64,000 nucleotides of DNA from Pseudomonas fluorescens Q2-87 (GCF_000281895.1 NZ_CM001558.1:3724556-3788555), one strand, 5' to 3'; positions 7,137 to 16,131 are shown, counted from the stretch's first letter. Notes: generated by a model not told the origin, from the sequence alone. A program made the numbers and translations.

Positions 7137-8783
7137 TCAGCGCCCGCAAAACCTAACCCTGGACAACATCCGCAAATCCCCCTCGCGGTAATAGTCGTCG
7201 CTCCAGCTGTCATCCACCGCCAGGGGCTTGACCTGTTTGAGCGCGAGTTTTTTCGCGAAGTAGCGGAAGCGGTAGTGCTCATAGAAACGCAGCAGTTCCA
7301 GCCCGTAGCGGTCGGCCAGGTCGGTGTCGCCCTGGATGATGAGGTAGTTTTCATCGTTGCCGCTGCTGGCGGCGGCGCTCAGGTTATGACTGCCGCTGAT
7401 GATGGTCGGTGTGTCGCTGGTGAAGTCCGTGACGATGGCCTTGGTATGCACCAGCAGGTTGCCCTTCTGGCCTTTCATGTTTTCCTTGAGCCAACCTTCC
7501 AGGCCGGTGTTGAGCAGCGCGGTGGCCGCGAATTCGGCGGTGCGGTCGGCATGGAAGCCGGTGATGCGGCTCTTGGTGTTTTGCAGGCCGTAGCGCAGCA
7601 CGTCGTCATTGGGTTGCCCGAGCACGGCATCGAGGATCCGGTCGGGCAAGACGAATGCAGTGACGAACAACAGGTCCTTTCGAGCTGCGTTGATGATCTC
7701 GACGAAGCGGTCCAGGTCGCCCTCCCCGGTACGCGGCGAGAACCCGGCAAACAGGGCTTTCGTCGGTGCCATGGGGTTGTTCAGGGTCAGCCATTGGCGA
7801 ATGCCATCGACGTCTTGTGGTGCGGCCCAGATTTGCTCGAACACTTGGCGATAGCTATCGCTGACCTGCGGATCGTCCAGCACGTGGACAACGTTGGCTT
7901 GGCGGTAAACACCGTTGGCGGTGAAGTTGGTACTGCCGCACAGCACCGCCTGCGGTTGTAACGCGCCACTGCCATCGACCTTGCTCAGCACGATGAATTT
8001 GTCGTGGAAAATGTTGTGGGTGACCCGCCCACGCTGGTTGGCCGCCGGCAGTTTTTCGAGGCTGGCTTCGTTGCGCAGCGTGGTGTCGTCGCCCGGCTCG
8101 GCATGGTAGAGCACGCGGACCTGTGCGCCGCGCGCATGAGCGGCGTTGACTGCGTCGATAATCACCGGCAATTCGTATTCATAGATGGCGACGTCCAGAG
8201 CCCAGGTGGCGTCCAGCGCCCGATCGATGAAGCCGATCAAACGCCCCAGCAAGCCATTTTCCAGCCAGCGACGCGGGGCGTCGGGCCAGTCATCGATGGA
8301 GAGGTTTTTGTTGGCGCTTATCAACGCATCCACTTCAGGAAACTTGCGCTGGAAAGCCTGGCTGGCAGCGACGGCTCGATTGAAGATCACCCGCTGGCTG
8401 GCCGGCTGTCCGTCATCACTGGTAACCGTGACCTCCAATGACTCACCCAACTGCGGCGCATCAGGGCTGCCGTAGGCCAGGTGTACGCGGTAGTGCATCG
8501 TTATGCCGGGGTTCACGGCGTAATCGGCCCAACGAAATTTCTGCAAGGGCGCCTTGTCGCTGGGTGTGGCGTGGAACTGGGGAAAGGTGTGGGCCTTGTC
8601 GGGAAAGGTCAGGCTGTTGAAGAGGAACAGCCAGGGTTTGTCGCCCTGTTGCTTCTCGATGGCGAAACCCAGCAGGCCCTTGCGCCGGGACTCGGCCAGG
8701 TCCATGGCGAGCAGCACGCCATTGGTGCCGGCATAGGCCTTGACCCGAAAATCGTCTTGGGCGTTGGTGACGAGTACGCGCAT
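7137..8783 (-). CDS. Phospholipase D-like (HKD) domain protein
   Basis: This 548-aa protein has two HKD-type half sites: FHDKFIVL near residue 258, followed by CGSTNFTANG, and VHTKAIVTDF near residue 444, followed by SGSHNLSAAA. Together they form the active site of PLD-superfamily enzymes, which use a phosphohistidine intermediate on phospholipids or nucleic acids. The N-terminal 150 residues are a beta-rich domain of unknown role. There is no signal peptide, so the product is probably cytoplasmic or exported by another route. It starts at ATG 8783 after an AGGAG site. No immunity or effector genes adjoin it, and its substrate is unknown. Confidence 0.85.
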   Translation of the reverse strand: MRVLVTNAQDDFRVKAYAGTNGVLLAMDLAESRRKGLLGFAIEKQQGDKPWLFLFNSLTFPDKAHTFPQFHATPSDKAPLQKFRWADYAVNPGITMHYRVHLAYGSPDAPQLGESLEVTVTSDDGQPASQRVIFNRAVAASQAFQRKFPEVDALISANKNLSIDDWPDAPRRWLENGLLGRLIGFIDRALDATWALDVAIYEYELPVIIDAVNAAHARGAQVRVLYHAEPGDDTTLRNEASLEKLPAANQRGRVTHNIFHDKFIVLSKVDGSGALQPQAVLCGSTNFTANGVYRQANVVHVLDDPQVSDSYRQVFEQIWAAPQDVDGIRQWLTLNNPMAPTKALFAGFSPRTGEGDLDRFVEIINAARKDLLFVTAFVLPDRILDAVLGQPNDDVLRYGLQNTKSRITGFHADRTAEFAATALLNTGLEGWLKENMKGQKGNLLVHTKAIVTDFTSDTPTIISGSHNLSAAASSGNDENYLIIQGDTDLADRYGLELLRFYEHYRFRYFAKKLALKQVKPLAVDDSWSDDYYREGDLRMLSRVRFCGR

Positions 8784-8862
8784 GGTTCACTCCTGTGAGG
8801 GGCTGCCTGAGCATAGAGCAGTGATGCCGAACAAGTGGGCAGATGCGGGACCGAGGTGATGC

Positions 8863-8956
8863 CTTCGCGAGCAAGCCCGCTCCCACATGAGATCCGCTGC
8901 GACACAAATTCAGTGGACGCCTCATAACACGTGTGGGAGCGGGCTTGCTCGCGAAG
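8863..8956. repeat. REP doublet (GTGGGAGCGGGCTTGCTCGC family)
   Basis: Inverted REP copies at 8863-8886 and 8933-8956 lie between the chlD reading frame and the PLD-like gene. Confidence 0.85.
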
Positions 8957-8988
8957 AGGTCCTTCCAGACGCCGCACATTCAAAACTA

Positions 8989-9651
8989 TTACATTTGATC
9001 AATATGCCAATACTCCGCCTGCAGCTGCCCCGCCAACTGCCGCGCCCGGCCCAGGCGGATCGGGCCGCGCTCGATGTCGATCAACAGGCACGGGCAATCC
9101 AGGGATGGCAGAGCCCGTCCCTCTTTCACCCGCCCATCAGTCATCACCAATACCCGCTGCTGCTCCACCGGGAAGCGCTTGCGCCGGGCCGTCAACCAGC
9201 GCCCGGCCTCACTCAGCGCTGCGAGCAACGGCGTACCGCCACCGGCACCGAGCCCATCCAGCCAATCCCGCAGCCCGGCAGAAGCCTTGAGCCCTTGTAC
9301 CTGCCAGTTCGGGAGCGTGCCGCTGGCCGTCAACAGCGCCAAGCGGGCCCGTTGCCGGTAGGCGTCGTCGAACAATTGCGCCAGCAGGCCCTTGCCCTCA
9401 CTCAAGGCTTGATGACGCCGGGTCGAGGCCGAGGCGTCGACGATCACCAGCCACAGCTCATGGGGGGAGCGACAGCGATTGTGAAACCGCAGGTCCTCAT
9501 GCAGGCGTGGACGCCCCTTGAGCAACGTGCCCGGCCAATTCACCGCACCGCTGGCGGCGGCTTTGCTGCGGCCCTGGCGGCCCTGATCGAGGCGTCCGGC
9601 GCGGGGTCTGGCATTCGCCCCCGCAACTGAACGAGGGCGAATGCCTAGGGC
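8989..9651 (-). CDS. chlD: ChlD-type VWA region of cobaltochelatase medium subunit, read by -1 frameshift
   Basis: This frame encodes the von Willebrand A domain of a ChlD/BchD-like subunit, with MIDAS residues in VDASAS, the threonine in GGGTPL and the aspartate in MTDGR. It is open from 9675 to the stop at 8989 but has no ATG. The first plausible start is a GTG at 9543, which would remove a conserved-looking basic segment (GRLDQGRQGRSKAAASGAV) just before the domain. Reading through from the ChlI-like gene by a -1 slip at the A AAA AAG heptamer (9657-9651) adds 220 residues and gives a 552-aa AAA+-linker-VWA protein, the usual ChlD plan. Annotation pipelines would probably call only 8989-9543 as a separate 184-aa VWA protein. 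Confidence 0.8.
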   Translation of the reverse strand, partial: ALGIRPRSVAGANARPRAGRLDQGRQGRSKAAASGAVNWPGTLLKGRPRLHEDLRFHNRCRSPHELWLVIVDASASTRRHQALSEGKGLLAQLFDDAYRQRARLALLTASGTLPNWQVQGLKASAGLRDWLDGLGAGGGTPLLAALSEAGRWLTARRKRFPVEQQRVLVMTDGRVKEGRALPSLDCPCLLIDIERGPIRLGRARQLAGQLQAEYWHIDQM

Positions 9652-9657
9652 TTTTTT
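9610..9657 (-). promoter_or_regulatory. Programmed -1 ribosomal frameshift signal in chlI/chlD
   Basis: On the minus strand the AAA+ frame reads CCA AAA AAG CCC TAG. The heptamer A AAA AAG (9657-9651) is in the exact X XXY YYZ phase used by E. coli dnaX. After 5 bases a perfect 11-bp stem follows (GGCATTCGCCC, 9645-9635, with GGGCGAATGCC, 9620-9610) closing a 14-base loop. The zero-frame TAG lies at 9647-9645, at the foot of the stem. A -1 slip continues into the VWA frame at GCC CTA GGC. I see no strong Shine-Dalgarno-like stimulator upstream. No T-tract follows the hairpin in the direction of transcription, so it is not a terminator for this operon. Confidence 0.8.
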
Positions 9658-10646
9658 GGCCAGCTCGGCACTTCACGTCGGGCGCCGGTCGGCAATGCCC
9701 GGGCCGGCAAATCGCCCCACTGGCCTTGGCCTTCATCGGGCCGACTGGTTTCATTGGCACCCGCCTGCGGTGCCTGGGACGGTGCCGGCGCAGTATGCCC
9801 GCGGCGTCGGTGACGCAAGGCAAACTCGGCGACCGCATCGATGTCTTCAGCGGCGATGGATTGCGCACCGCGCCACGCGGCATGGGCTCGGGCCGCTCGC
9901 AGCCAGACCAAGTCGGCACGCAAGCCATCGACGCCGGCGGCAAAGCAGCGCTCGGTAATGTGCGCCAGGGTCGAATCGTCCAGGGCAATTGCGGCCAAGC
10001 GGTTGCGGGCCTGTTGGCAGCGCTCGCGCAACTGCTGCTGGGCCGTTTCCCACTCCACGCAAAACGCCATCGGATCGCTGTCGAAATCCAACCGTCGGCG
10101 GATGATCTGCCCGCGTTCAAGCGGCGCAGTGTGGCCGTCGAGGGCCACGTTCAAACCGAAACGGTCAAGCAACTGCGGGCGCAGCTCGCCCTCTTCCGGG
10201 TTCATGGTGCCGATCAGTACAAAGCGCGCCGGATGCCGGTGGGAAATGCCGTCACGCTCGATCAGGTTGGTGCCGCTGGCGGCCACGTCCAGCAGCAGGT
10301 CCACCAGATGATCGGGCAACAGGTTCACTTCATCGACGTACAACACGCCGCCGTCGGCCTTGGCCAGCACGCCGGGAGAGAACTGCGCGCGCCCTTCCCC
10401 CAAGGCAGCGTCCAGGTCGAGGGTGCCCACCAGGCGTTCTTCGGTGGCGCCCAGGGGCAAGGTAACGAACTGACCGCTGGCCAAGAGATCCGCCAGGCCT
10501 CGAGCCAACGTCGACTTGGCCATACCGCGCGGACCTTCGATCAGCACACCGCCGATTTTCGGATCGATCGCGGCCAGGCACAGGGCGAGCTTCAAGTCAT
10601 CGGCGCCGACCACGGCGGAGAGGGGGAAATGGGGGGTGTGGGTCAT
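9645..10646 (-). CDS. chlI: ChlI-like AAA+ ATPase, small cobaltochelatase subunit (zero-frame product)
   Basis: This 333-aa magnesium-chelatase-type AAA+ ATPase has Walker A GPRGMAKST at residues 38-46, Walker B GGVLYVDEVNLL near residues 95-106, and a sensor segment in FVLIGTMNPEEGELRPQLLDRFG. With a CobN-type large subunit it would power ATP-dependent insertion of cobalt into hydrogenobyrinate a,c-diamide. The last 45 residues are a proline-rich linker rather than part of the ATPase fold, as in the N-terminal half of ChlD. It ends at TAG 9645 beside the frameshift signal. It lies downstream of cobW and cobN on the minus strand, separated from cobN by a REP unit. Confidence 0.9.
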   Translation of the reverse strand: MTHTPHFPLSAVVGADDLKLALCLAAIDPKIGGVLIEGPRGMAKSTLARGLADLLASGQFVTLPLGATEERLVGTLDLDAALGEGRAQFSPGVLAKADGGVLYVDEVNLLPDHLVDLLLDVAASGTNLIERDGISHRHPARFVLIGTMNPEEGELRPQLLDRFGLNVALDGHTAPLERGQIIRRRLDFDSDPMAFCVEWETAQQQLRERCQQARNRLAAIALDDSTLAHITERCFAAGVDGLRADLVWLRAARAHAAWRGAQSIAAEDIDAVAEFALRHRRRGHTAPAPSQAPQAGANETSRPDEGQGQWGDLPARALPTGARREVPSWPKKP

Positions 10647-10679
10647 GTCGAATGCCTAATGAATGTGCGAGGTTCCCCG

Positions 10680-10797
10680 GTGGCGAGGGAGCTTGCTCCC
10701 GCTGGGGCGCGAAGCGGCCCCCAGAACTTGAGGTCCCAGTGCCCCTTCAGAATGACGACTGCTGCGCAGCCGAGCGGGAGCAAGCTCCCTCGCCACA
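10680..10797. repeat. REP doublet of the GTGGCGAGGGAGCTTGCTCC family
   Basis: Inverted copies of the second REP family at both ends of the cobN-chlI gap form a unit of about 118 bp. It sits inside what is probably one transcript, so it may tune expression of the chelatase ATPase relative to CobN. Confidence 0.85.
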
Positions 10798-10820
10798 AGT
10801 GCACGGCTCCTGTCCGCATT

Positions 10821-13800
10821 TCAACCATCCTCTTCGATGTCCAACAACAAATTCTCCAACGCCTCGCGATACTCACCCGGCGCCTGCCACATCCCTCGCT
10901 GCTGCGCTTCGAGCATGCGTTCGGTCATGTCCCGCAGGGCGTCGGGGTTGTGCTGGCGGACGAACTCGCGAGTATCCGCATCGAGCAGGTACGCATCGGC
11001 CAGCAAGGCGTACTGATGATCGTCGATCAACTGCGTGGTCGCGTCGAAGGCGAACAGATTGTCCACCGTCGCCGCCAGTTCGAACGCGCCTTTGTAGCCA
11101 TGACGCTTCACGCCCTCAATCCACTTCGGATTGGCCGCTCGGGCACGGATAACGCGATTGAGCTCTTCTTTCAGGCTGCGGATTTTCGGCAGGTCCGGCT
11201 GGCTGTGATCGCCATGGTAACTGGCCGCTGCTTCACCGCTGAGGGTCTCTACCGCCGCCAGCATACCGCCCTGGAATTGGTAGTAATCATTGGAATCGAG
11301 CAAGTCGTGCTCGCGATTATCCTGATTCTGCACCACCGCTTGCACCTGGCTCAGGCGCCGGGAAAACTGCTCTCGTGCGGCGGTGCCTTCATCGCTGCCG
11401 CCGTAAGCGTAGCCGCCCCAGTTCAGGTACACCTCGGCCAGGTCTTCGCGACTCTGCCAGAGGCGGCCGTCGATCGCGCCCTGCACGCCTGCGCCATAGG
11501 CGCCCGGCTTGGCACCGAAAATCCGCCAGCCGGCCTGTCGCGCAGCGGCTTCCGGCTCCAGGCCCGACGCCAGCAGCGCTTCGCGTTCGCCACGCACCTT
11601 CGCCGCCAAGGGATTCATGTCGTCCGGTTCCTGCAAATCGGCGACGGCCTGCACGGCAGCATCGAACAGCCGGATCAGGTTGGCGAAGGCATCCCGGAAG
11701 AACCCGGATACCCGCAACGTGACATCGACCCGCGGCCGGTCCAGCAGGCTCAACGGCAGGATCTCGAAATCGTCGACCCGCTGGCTGCCCGTGGCCCATA
11801 CCGGACGCACGCCCATCAGTGCCATCGCCTGGGCAATATCATCGCCGCCGGTGCGCATGGTGGCGGTGCCCCAGACTGACAGGCCGAGCTGGCGCAGGTG
11901 ATCGCCGTGGTCCTGCAAGTGCCGCTCGAGGATCAGGTTCGCCGATTGAAAACCGATGCGCCACGCCGTGGTGGTGGGCAGGTTGCGCACGTCCACCGAG
12001 AAAAAATTGCGTCCGGTGGGCAGCACATCCAGGCGCCCGCGGCTCGGCGCGCCACTGGGGCCAGCCGGCACGAAGCGCCCGCCCAGCGCATCGAGCAAGC
12101 CGCGCATCTCAGCCGGACCACAGGCGTCCAAGCGCGGCGCCACGACGGTGCGCAGGTTGTCGATGATGCTGCCCACCGTCTCCCAGCCCGGCGCGTCAAG
12201 TTGCGGCACCTCATCGCTGAGCGCTTGCTCGATCAACCGCGCGGCGAACAACTCCAGACGCTCGCGGGTATCGCCGGCAGTGCGCCAAGGCTCGTCGCTG
12301 ATTCGGCGCAAGGCCTCGGGACAGTCTGCGGCCCAAGGTTCGGCCAATGCGCAATCCAGCGGATCGAAACCCAGCCCGAACGCCTTGGCCAACGCTCGCA
12401 GCAGGCTCGATTGCGCGCCCTTGCCATCGCCACGGGGAATGCGCAACAACGCCAGCAAGGTGTCGATGCGCAGCCGTCCGTTGGGCGATTCGCCGAAAAT
12501 GTGCAGGCCATCGCGGATCTGCGACTCCTTCAAATCGCACAGGTAGGTGTCCAGGCGCGGCAGCCAGATCGCCGCGTCGGCGTCGCTATTGAGGGCGGCG
12601 TCGAGTTGCAACTCGCGGTCGATGTGCGTCTCGCGCACCAGGTTGAGGATGTCCCGTTGCAGCTCTCGGGCACGGCGCGGATCGAGCAATTGCGCCTCGT
12701 AATATTCGTCCGCCAACAGTTCGAGGTTACGCAGCGGCCCGTAGGTTTCGGCGCGGGTCAGCGGCGGCATCAGGTGGTCGATAATCACCGCCTGGGTGCG
12801 GCGCTTGGCCTGGGCGCCCTCGCCCGGGTCGTTGACGATGAACGGATAGATGTTCGGCAGCGGTCCCAGCAGCGCGTCCGGCCAGCAATTTTCCGACAGC
12901 CCGACGCCCTTGCCCGGCAGCCATTCGAGGTTGCCATGCTTGCCGACGTGGATGACTGCATGGGCGCCATAGGTGTTGCGCAACCAGAAATAGAACGCCA
13001 GATAACCGTGGGGCGGGACCAGGTCCGGGTCGTGGTACACCGCACTCGGATCGACTTGATAACCCCGGGCCGGCTGGATCCCGACGAATGTCAGGCCCAG
13101 GCGCAGGCCGGCGACCATCAGGCGGCCGTCACGGAACATGGGATCTTTCTCGGCCCCCCCCCAGCGTTCGAGCACCGCTTGGCGGTTGCCCTCGGGCAGC
13201 GCGTCGAACATGGCCTGGTAGGCTTCCAGGGCCAGGCTCTGGTGACACGGCCGCAGGTCGAGGCTGTCCAGGTCGTTGCTGACCCCGCCGAGCAATTGCT
13301 GGATCAACGCGGTGCCGCTCCCAGGCAATTCAGCCGGCAGTAGATAGCCCTCGGTCTGCATGGCGCGCAGGATATTCAGCGCCGCCGCCGGGGTATCCAG
13401 GCCAACGCCGTTGCCGATGCGCCCGTCCCGGGTCGGGTAGTTGGCGAGGATCAGCGCCACACGCTTTTCGGCGTTGGGCAAACGCGCCAACGTGGTCCAG
13501 CGCCGCGCCAGTTCGGCGACAAAATCCATGCGTTCCGGCACGGCCCGGTAGCAGACCACATCGCTCTGGCTGCGCTCGCTGCGCCAGGCCAGGTCCTTGA
13601 AGCTGATGGGCCGACTGATGATCCGCCCGTCCAGCTCCGGCAAGGCAATGTGCATCGCCAGGTCCCGCGGTCCCAAGCCTTGTTCGCTGGCACGCCAGCC
13701 CGGTTCGTTGTCCTGGGCGCAGATCGCCTGGATCACCGGGATGTCGCGGCGAAACGGCCGCAGGTGCGGGGCTTCCGGGCTGGACTGGGCGAAGCCGGTG

Positions 13801-14594
13801 GTGTTGAGGATCACCCCGGCTGCGACTTCATCCAGCCAATCTTCGACCAAGGCTAGGCAACCGGGCTCCTTGAGGCTGGCCACGGCAATCGGCAGCGGAT
13901 TGAGCCCCGCCGCTTGCAGCCGCTGGCAGAACACATCGACGAACGCGGTGTTCGCCGCTTGCAAGTGCGAGCGATAGAACAGCACCGCCGCCACCGGTTG
14001 TTCGGCCTGCCAGTCGGCTTGCCAATCGCCAAGGCTGGCGTTGGTTTTCCCCGGGTGGTAGATCGCTGTGCGCGGCAGCGTTTGCGGCTCGGCCCAGGCG
14101 TAATCGCGGCCAAACCATTGGCTGCCCACATTGTGAAACAGGTCCAGGGCATTGCCCAACCCACCCTGACGCAGAAACTGCCAGAGCCGGTCGCGGTCCT
14201 CGAAGGGCACGTTGCTCAGGTCGCTGAGTTCCGGGTCGGGACGATCGTCCCCCGGTATCAGGATCAGCTTCACGCCACGCCCGGCCAGTTCCATCAGGCG
14301 TTCAATGCCGTAGCGCCAATAACCGATGCCGCCATGCAGTGACAACAGAATGACCTTGGCATGACGCAGCACGTCGTCGAAGTACAGGTCCACCGAGGCG
14401 TGGTTTTGCACTTGCATCGGGTTGGCGAGGCGAAATTCCGGATAGTCACCAGGCAACTGCTTGGCCGCCTCGGCCAGCAGCGCCAGGCTGGAATCGCCGC
14501 TGCACAGGATCACCAGCTCGGCGGGGGTTTGCCCCAGGTCGGCTATGTTGTCATCCGACACGAAACCGCCGGGCTGGGTCCTGAGCAGGTGCAT
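10821..14594 (-). CDS. cobN: Cobaltochelatase large subunit CobN
   Basis: This 1257-aa protein is the usual length for aerobic-pathway CobN. Recognisable CobN/BchH segments include LVPPHGYLAFYFWLRNTYGAHAVIHVGKHG, which contains the conserved HxGxHG-type metal/tetrapyrrole site, and EWLPGKGVGLSENCWPD. It binds the corrin ring and Co(II), and the AAA+/VWA partners supply ATP hydrolysis. Here those partners are of the ChlI/ChlD type, encoded next door. It starts at ATG 14594, three bases after the cobW stop, which indicates translational coupling. It is controlled with cobW by the cobalamin riboswitch at 15777-15969. Confidence 0.96.
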   Translation of the reverse strand: MHLLRTQPGGFVSDDNIADLGQTPAELVILCSGDSSLALLAEAAKQLPGDYPEFRLANPMQVQNHASVDLYFDDVLRHAKVILLSLHGGIGYWRYGIERLMELAGRGVKLILIPGDDRPDPELSDLSNVPFEDRDRLWQFLRQGGLGNALDLFHNVGSQWFGRDYAWAEPQTLPRTAIYHPGKTNASLGDWQADWQAEQPVAAVLFYRSHLQAANTAFVDVFCQRLQAAGLNPLPIAVASLKEPGCLALVEDWLDEVAAGVILNTTGFAQSSPEAPHLRPFRRDIPVIQAICAQDNEPGWRASEQGLGPRDLAMHIALPELDGRIISRPISFKDLAWRSERSQSDVVCYRAVPERMDFVAELARRWTTLARLPNAEKRVALILANYPTRDGRIGNGVGLDTPAAALNILRAMQTEGYLLPAELPGSGTALIQQLLGGVSNDLDSLDLRPCHQSLALEAYQAMFDALPEGNRQAVLERWGGAEKDPMFRDGRLMVAGLRLGLTFVGIQPARGYQVDPSAVYHDPDLVPPHGYLAFYFWLRNTYGAHAVIHVGKHGNLEWLPGKGVGLSENCWPDALLGPLPNIYPFIVNDPGEGAQAKRRTQAVIIDHLMPPLTRAETYGPLRNLELLADEYYEAQLLDPRRARELQRDILNLVRETHIDRELQLDAALNSDADAAIWLPRLDTYLCDLKESQIRDGLHIFGESPNGRLRIDTLLALLRIPRGDGKGAQSSLLRALAKAFGLGFDPLDCALAEPWAADCPEALRRISDEPWRTAGDTRERLELFAARLIEQALSDEVPQLDAPGWETVGSIIDNLRTVVAPRLDACGPAEMRGLLDALGGRFVPAGPSGAPSRGRLDVLPTGRNFFSVDVRNLPTTTAWRIGFQSANLILERHLQDHGDHLRQLGLSVWGTATMRTGGDDIAQAMALMGVRPVWATGSQRVDDFEILPLSLLDRPRVDVTLRVSGFFRDAFANLIRLFDAAVQAVADLQEPDDMNPLAAKVRGEREALLASGLEPEAAARQAGWRIFGAKPGAYGAGVQGAIDGRLWQSREDLAEVYLNWGGYAYGGSDEGTAAREQFSRRLSQVQAVVQNQDNREHDLLDSNDYYQFQGGMLAAVETLSGEAAASYHGDHSQPDLPKIRSLKEELNRVIRARAANPKWIEGVKRHGYKGAFELAATVDNLFAFDATTQLIDDHQYALLADAYLLDADTREFVRQHNPDALRDMTERMLEAQQRGMWQAPGEYREALENLLLDIEEDG

Positions 14595-14597
14595 GGC

Positions 14598-15668
14598 TTA
14601 GGCGCTGAGGGCGGCGCGCAGTTGCGCTTCAAGCAACGCGGCGTCCAGCGCCTGGCCGATCAGCACCAGGCGGGTCACTCGTGCTTCCTCGGCGCCCCAC
14701 TGACGGTCGAAATGCTTGTCAAAGCGCGTGCCGACACCCTGGATCAACAGGCGCATCGGCTTGTTCGGGATCGCCGCGAAACCCTTGACCCGCAACACGC
14801 CGTGCTGGACCACCAGTTGCGTCAGCGCGTCCAGTAACTGGCTTTCGTCGGCCTGGGGCAGTTCGATGGAAATCGAATCGAAAGCGTCATGGTCATGGTC
14901 ATGGTCGTCATCGTCGCCGTCATGGTGATGATCGTGATGGCTGTGGCGACCGTCGATGTGTTCTTCGGAGCCGGCGCCCAGACCGATCAGCACGTCCAGC
15001 GGCAGGCGACCGCTGCTGGCTTCGATGACCTTGACCGCCGGTGGCAGCTCTTCGGCGACTTCCAGGCGTACTTTCGCCAGGTCTTCAGGGCTGATCAGGT
15101 CGGCTTTGTTGAGGATCACCAGGTCGGCGCTCGCCAGCTGATCGGCGAACAATTCATGCAGCGGTGATTCATGGTCCAGGTTCGGATCGAGTTTGCGCTG
15201 GGCATCGACCTGGTCGGGGAACGCAGCGAAGGTGCCGGCGGCCACGGCCGGACTGTCGACCACGGTGATCACCGCATCGACCGTGCAGGCGCTACGGATT
15301 TCCGGCCATTGGAAGGCCTGGACCAGCGGCTTGGGCAGGGCCAGGCCGGAGGTTTCGATCAGGATGTGGTCGAGGTCGCCGCGCCGCGCTACCAGCTCGC
15401 GCATCACCGGGAAGAACTCTTCCTGCACCGTGCAACACAGGCAACCGTTGGCCAGCTCGTAGACACGACCGTTGGCCTCTTCTTCGGTGCAACCGATGGA
15501 GCACTGCTTGAGGATCTCGCCGTCGATGCCCAGCTCGCCGAATTCGTTGACGATGACGGCGATACGCCGGCCCTGGGCATTGTCGAGCATGTGCCGCAGC
15601 AAGGTGGTTTTACCCGAGCCGAGGAAACCGGTAACGATGGTGACGGGGAGCTTGGCCAGTGTTTTCAT
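14598..15668 (-). CDS. cobW: CobW, G3E-family GTPase / metal chaperone for cobalamin synthesis
   Basis: This 356-aa GTPase has Walker A GFLGSGKTT at residues 14-22, the metal-binding CxCC motif in NGCLCCTVQ, and NKAD for guanine recognition. A histidine/aspartate-rich stretch (HSHHDHHHDGDDDDHDHDHD) near residue 235 probably binds Co or Zn. CobW is thought to deliver cobalt to the CobN chelatase. ATG 15668 follows an AAAGGG site. The longer frame up to 15890 runs into the riboswitch and is rejected. It is the first gene of the minus-strand B12 arm. Confidence 0.95.
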   Translation of the reverse strand: MKTLAKLPVTIVTGFLGSGKTTLLRHMLDNAQGRRIAVIVNEFGELGIDGEILKQCSIGCTEEEANGRVYELANGCLCCTVQEEFFPVMRELVARRGDLDHILIETSGLALPKPLVQAFQWPEIRSACTVDAVITVVDSPAVAAGTFAAFPDQVDAQRKLDPNLDHESPLHELFADQLASADLVILNKADLISPEDLAKVRLEVAEELPPAVKVIEASSGRLPLDVLIGLGAGSEEHIDGRHSHHDHHHDGDDDDHDHDHDAFDSISIELPQADESQLLDALTQLVVQHGVLRVKGFAAIPNKPMRLLIQGVGTRFDKHFDRQWGAEEARVTRLVLIGQALDAALLEAQLRAALSA

Positions 15669-15776
15669 CGGATGCCCTTTGGCAAGGTGGCGGGCAAACG
15701 GGACGACAACCGCTGGCACAGGCGTGCGCGGAAGATTTCGCCACCGGATCACCCCGCCCGGTTGTAGTGAGAATCT

Positions 15777-15969
15777 GTCTCGAGGCAGGTCTCCTGGCTG
15801 ACGGTGGGCCAGTCGTTCGACTGGCAATCGCTGCGCCTTCCCGTGCGCCTTTTGAAAAGGACTAGCACAGTGGCCTTGCAGAAACCTCACCGTTCACAGT
15901 TGCGGGGGCAGCCGCGGCTTGGACCGCGTTCCCTTCTTAGCTTCGGCGCAGGCCGAAGAACCTCGAAGG
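15777..15969 (-). promoter_or_regulatory. Cobalamin riboswitch upstream of cobW
   Basis: On the minus strand the region contains the B12 box AGCCAGGAGACCTGCC (about 15787-15802), the core GCTGCCCCCGCAACTG (about 15900-15915) and flanking helices. A closing P1 stem can form between TTCGAGG near 15962-15968 and CCTCGAG near 15779-15785. These are the hallmarks of the AdoCbl aptamer. It lies about 110 bases before the cobW start, so cobalamin should repress cobW-cobN-chlI/D. Confidence 0.93.
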
Positions 15970-16036
15970 CGCAAGGCTACGCAGGGTGTGGGTGCGGGTC
16001 AATCTCCAGAGGGTTCTTCGGTGCCAGTGCTGCCGC

Positions 16037-16131
16037 TTTCGCGAGCAAGCCCGCTCCCACATTGGATCTACGTTGGCCTCAAATTTTGGATTCGGCAACG
16101 ATCCCATGTGGGAGCGGGCTTGCTCGCGAAG
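16037..16131. repeat. REP doublet between the two riboswitches
   Basis: Inverted copies of the GTGGGAGCGGGCTTGCTCGC family lie at 16038-16060 and 16108-16131, in the control region shared by the two B12 arms. Confidence 0.85.

Noticed and set aside
8989..9543. Independent VWA gene starting at GTG 9543
   Set aside because: The GTG lacks a good ribosome site and would drop the basic conserved-looking segment before the domain. Minor internal initiation is not excluded.
9610..9657. Reading the hairpin plus T-run as a plus-strand intrinsic terminator
   Set aside because: On the plus strand a T6 does follow the stem, but six bases intervene and no plus-strand gene ends here. The exact dnaX-type phase on the minus strand is a better explanation.
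8989..9675. A sequencing error or pseudogene splitting one chlD gene
   Set aside because: The break falls exactly at an A AAA AAG heptamer in the correct phase with a well-placed stem, which random error would rarely produce. A homopolymer error in the A6 run stays possible and would need read data to exclude.
9726..13343. Open frames of 717 and 481 codons opposite chlI and cobN
   Set aside because: They are antisense to well-supported chelatase genes and have the Gln/Arg-rich composition typical of shadows.
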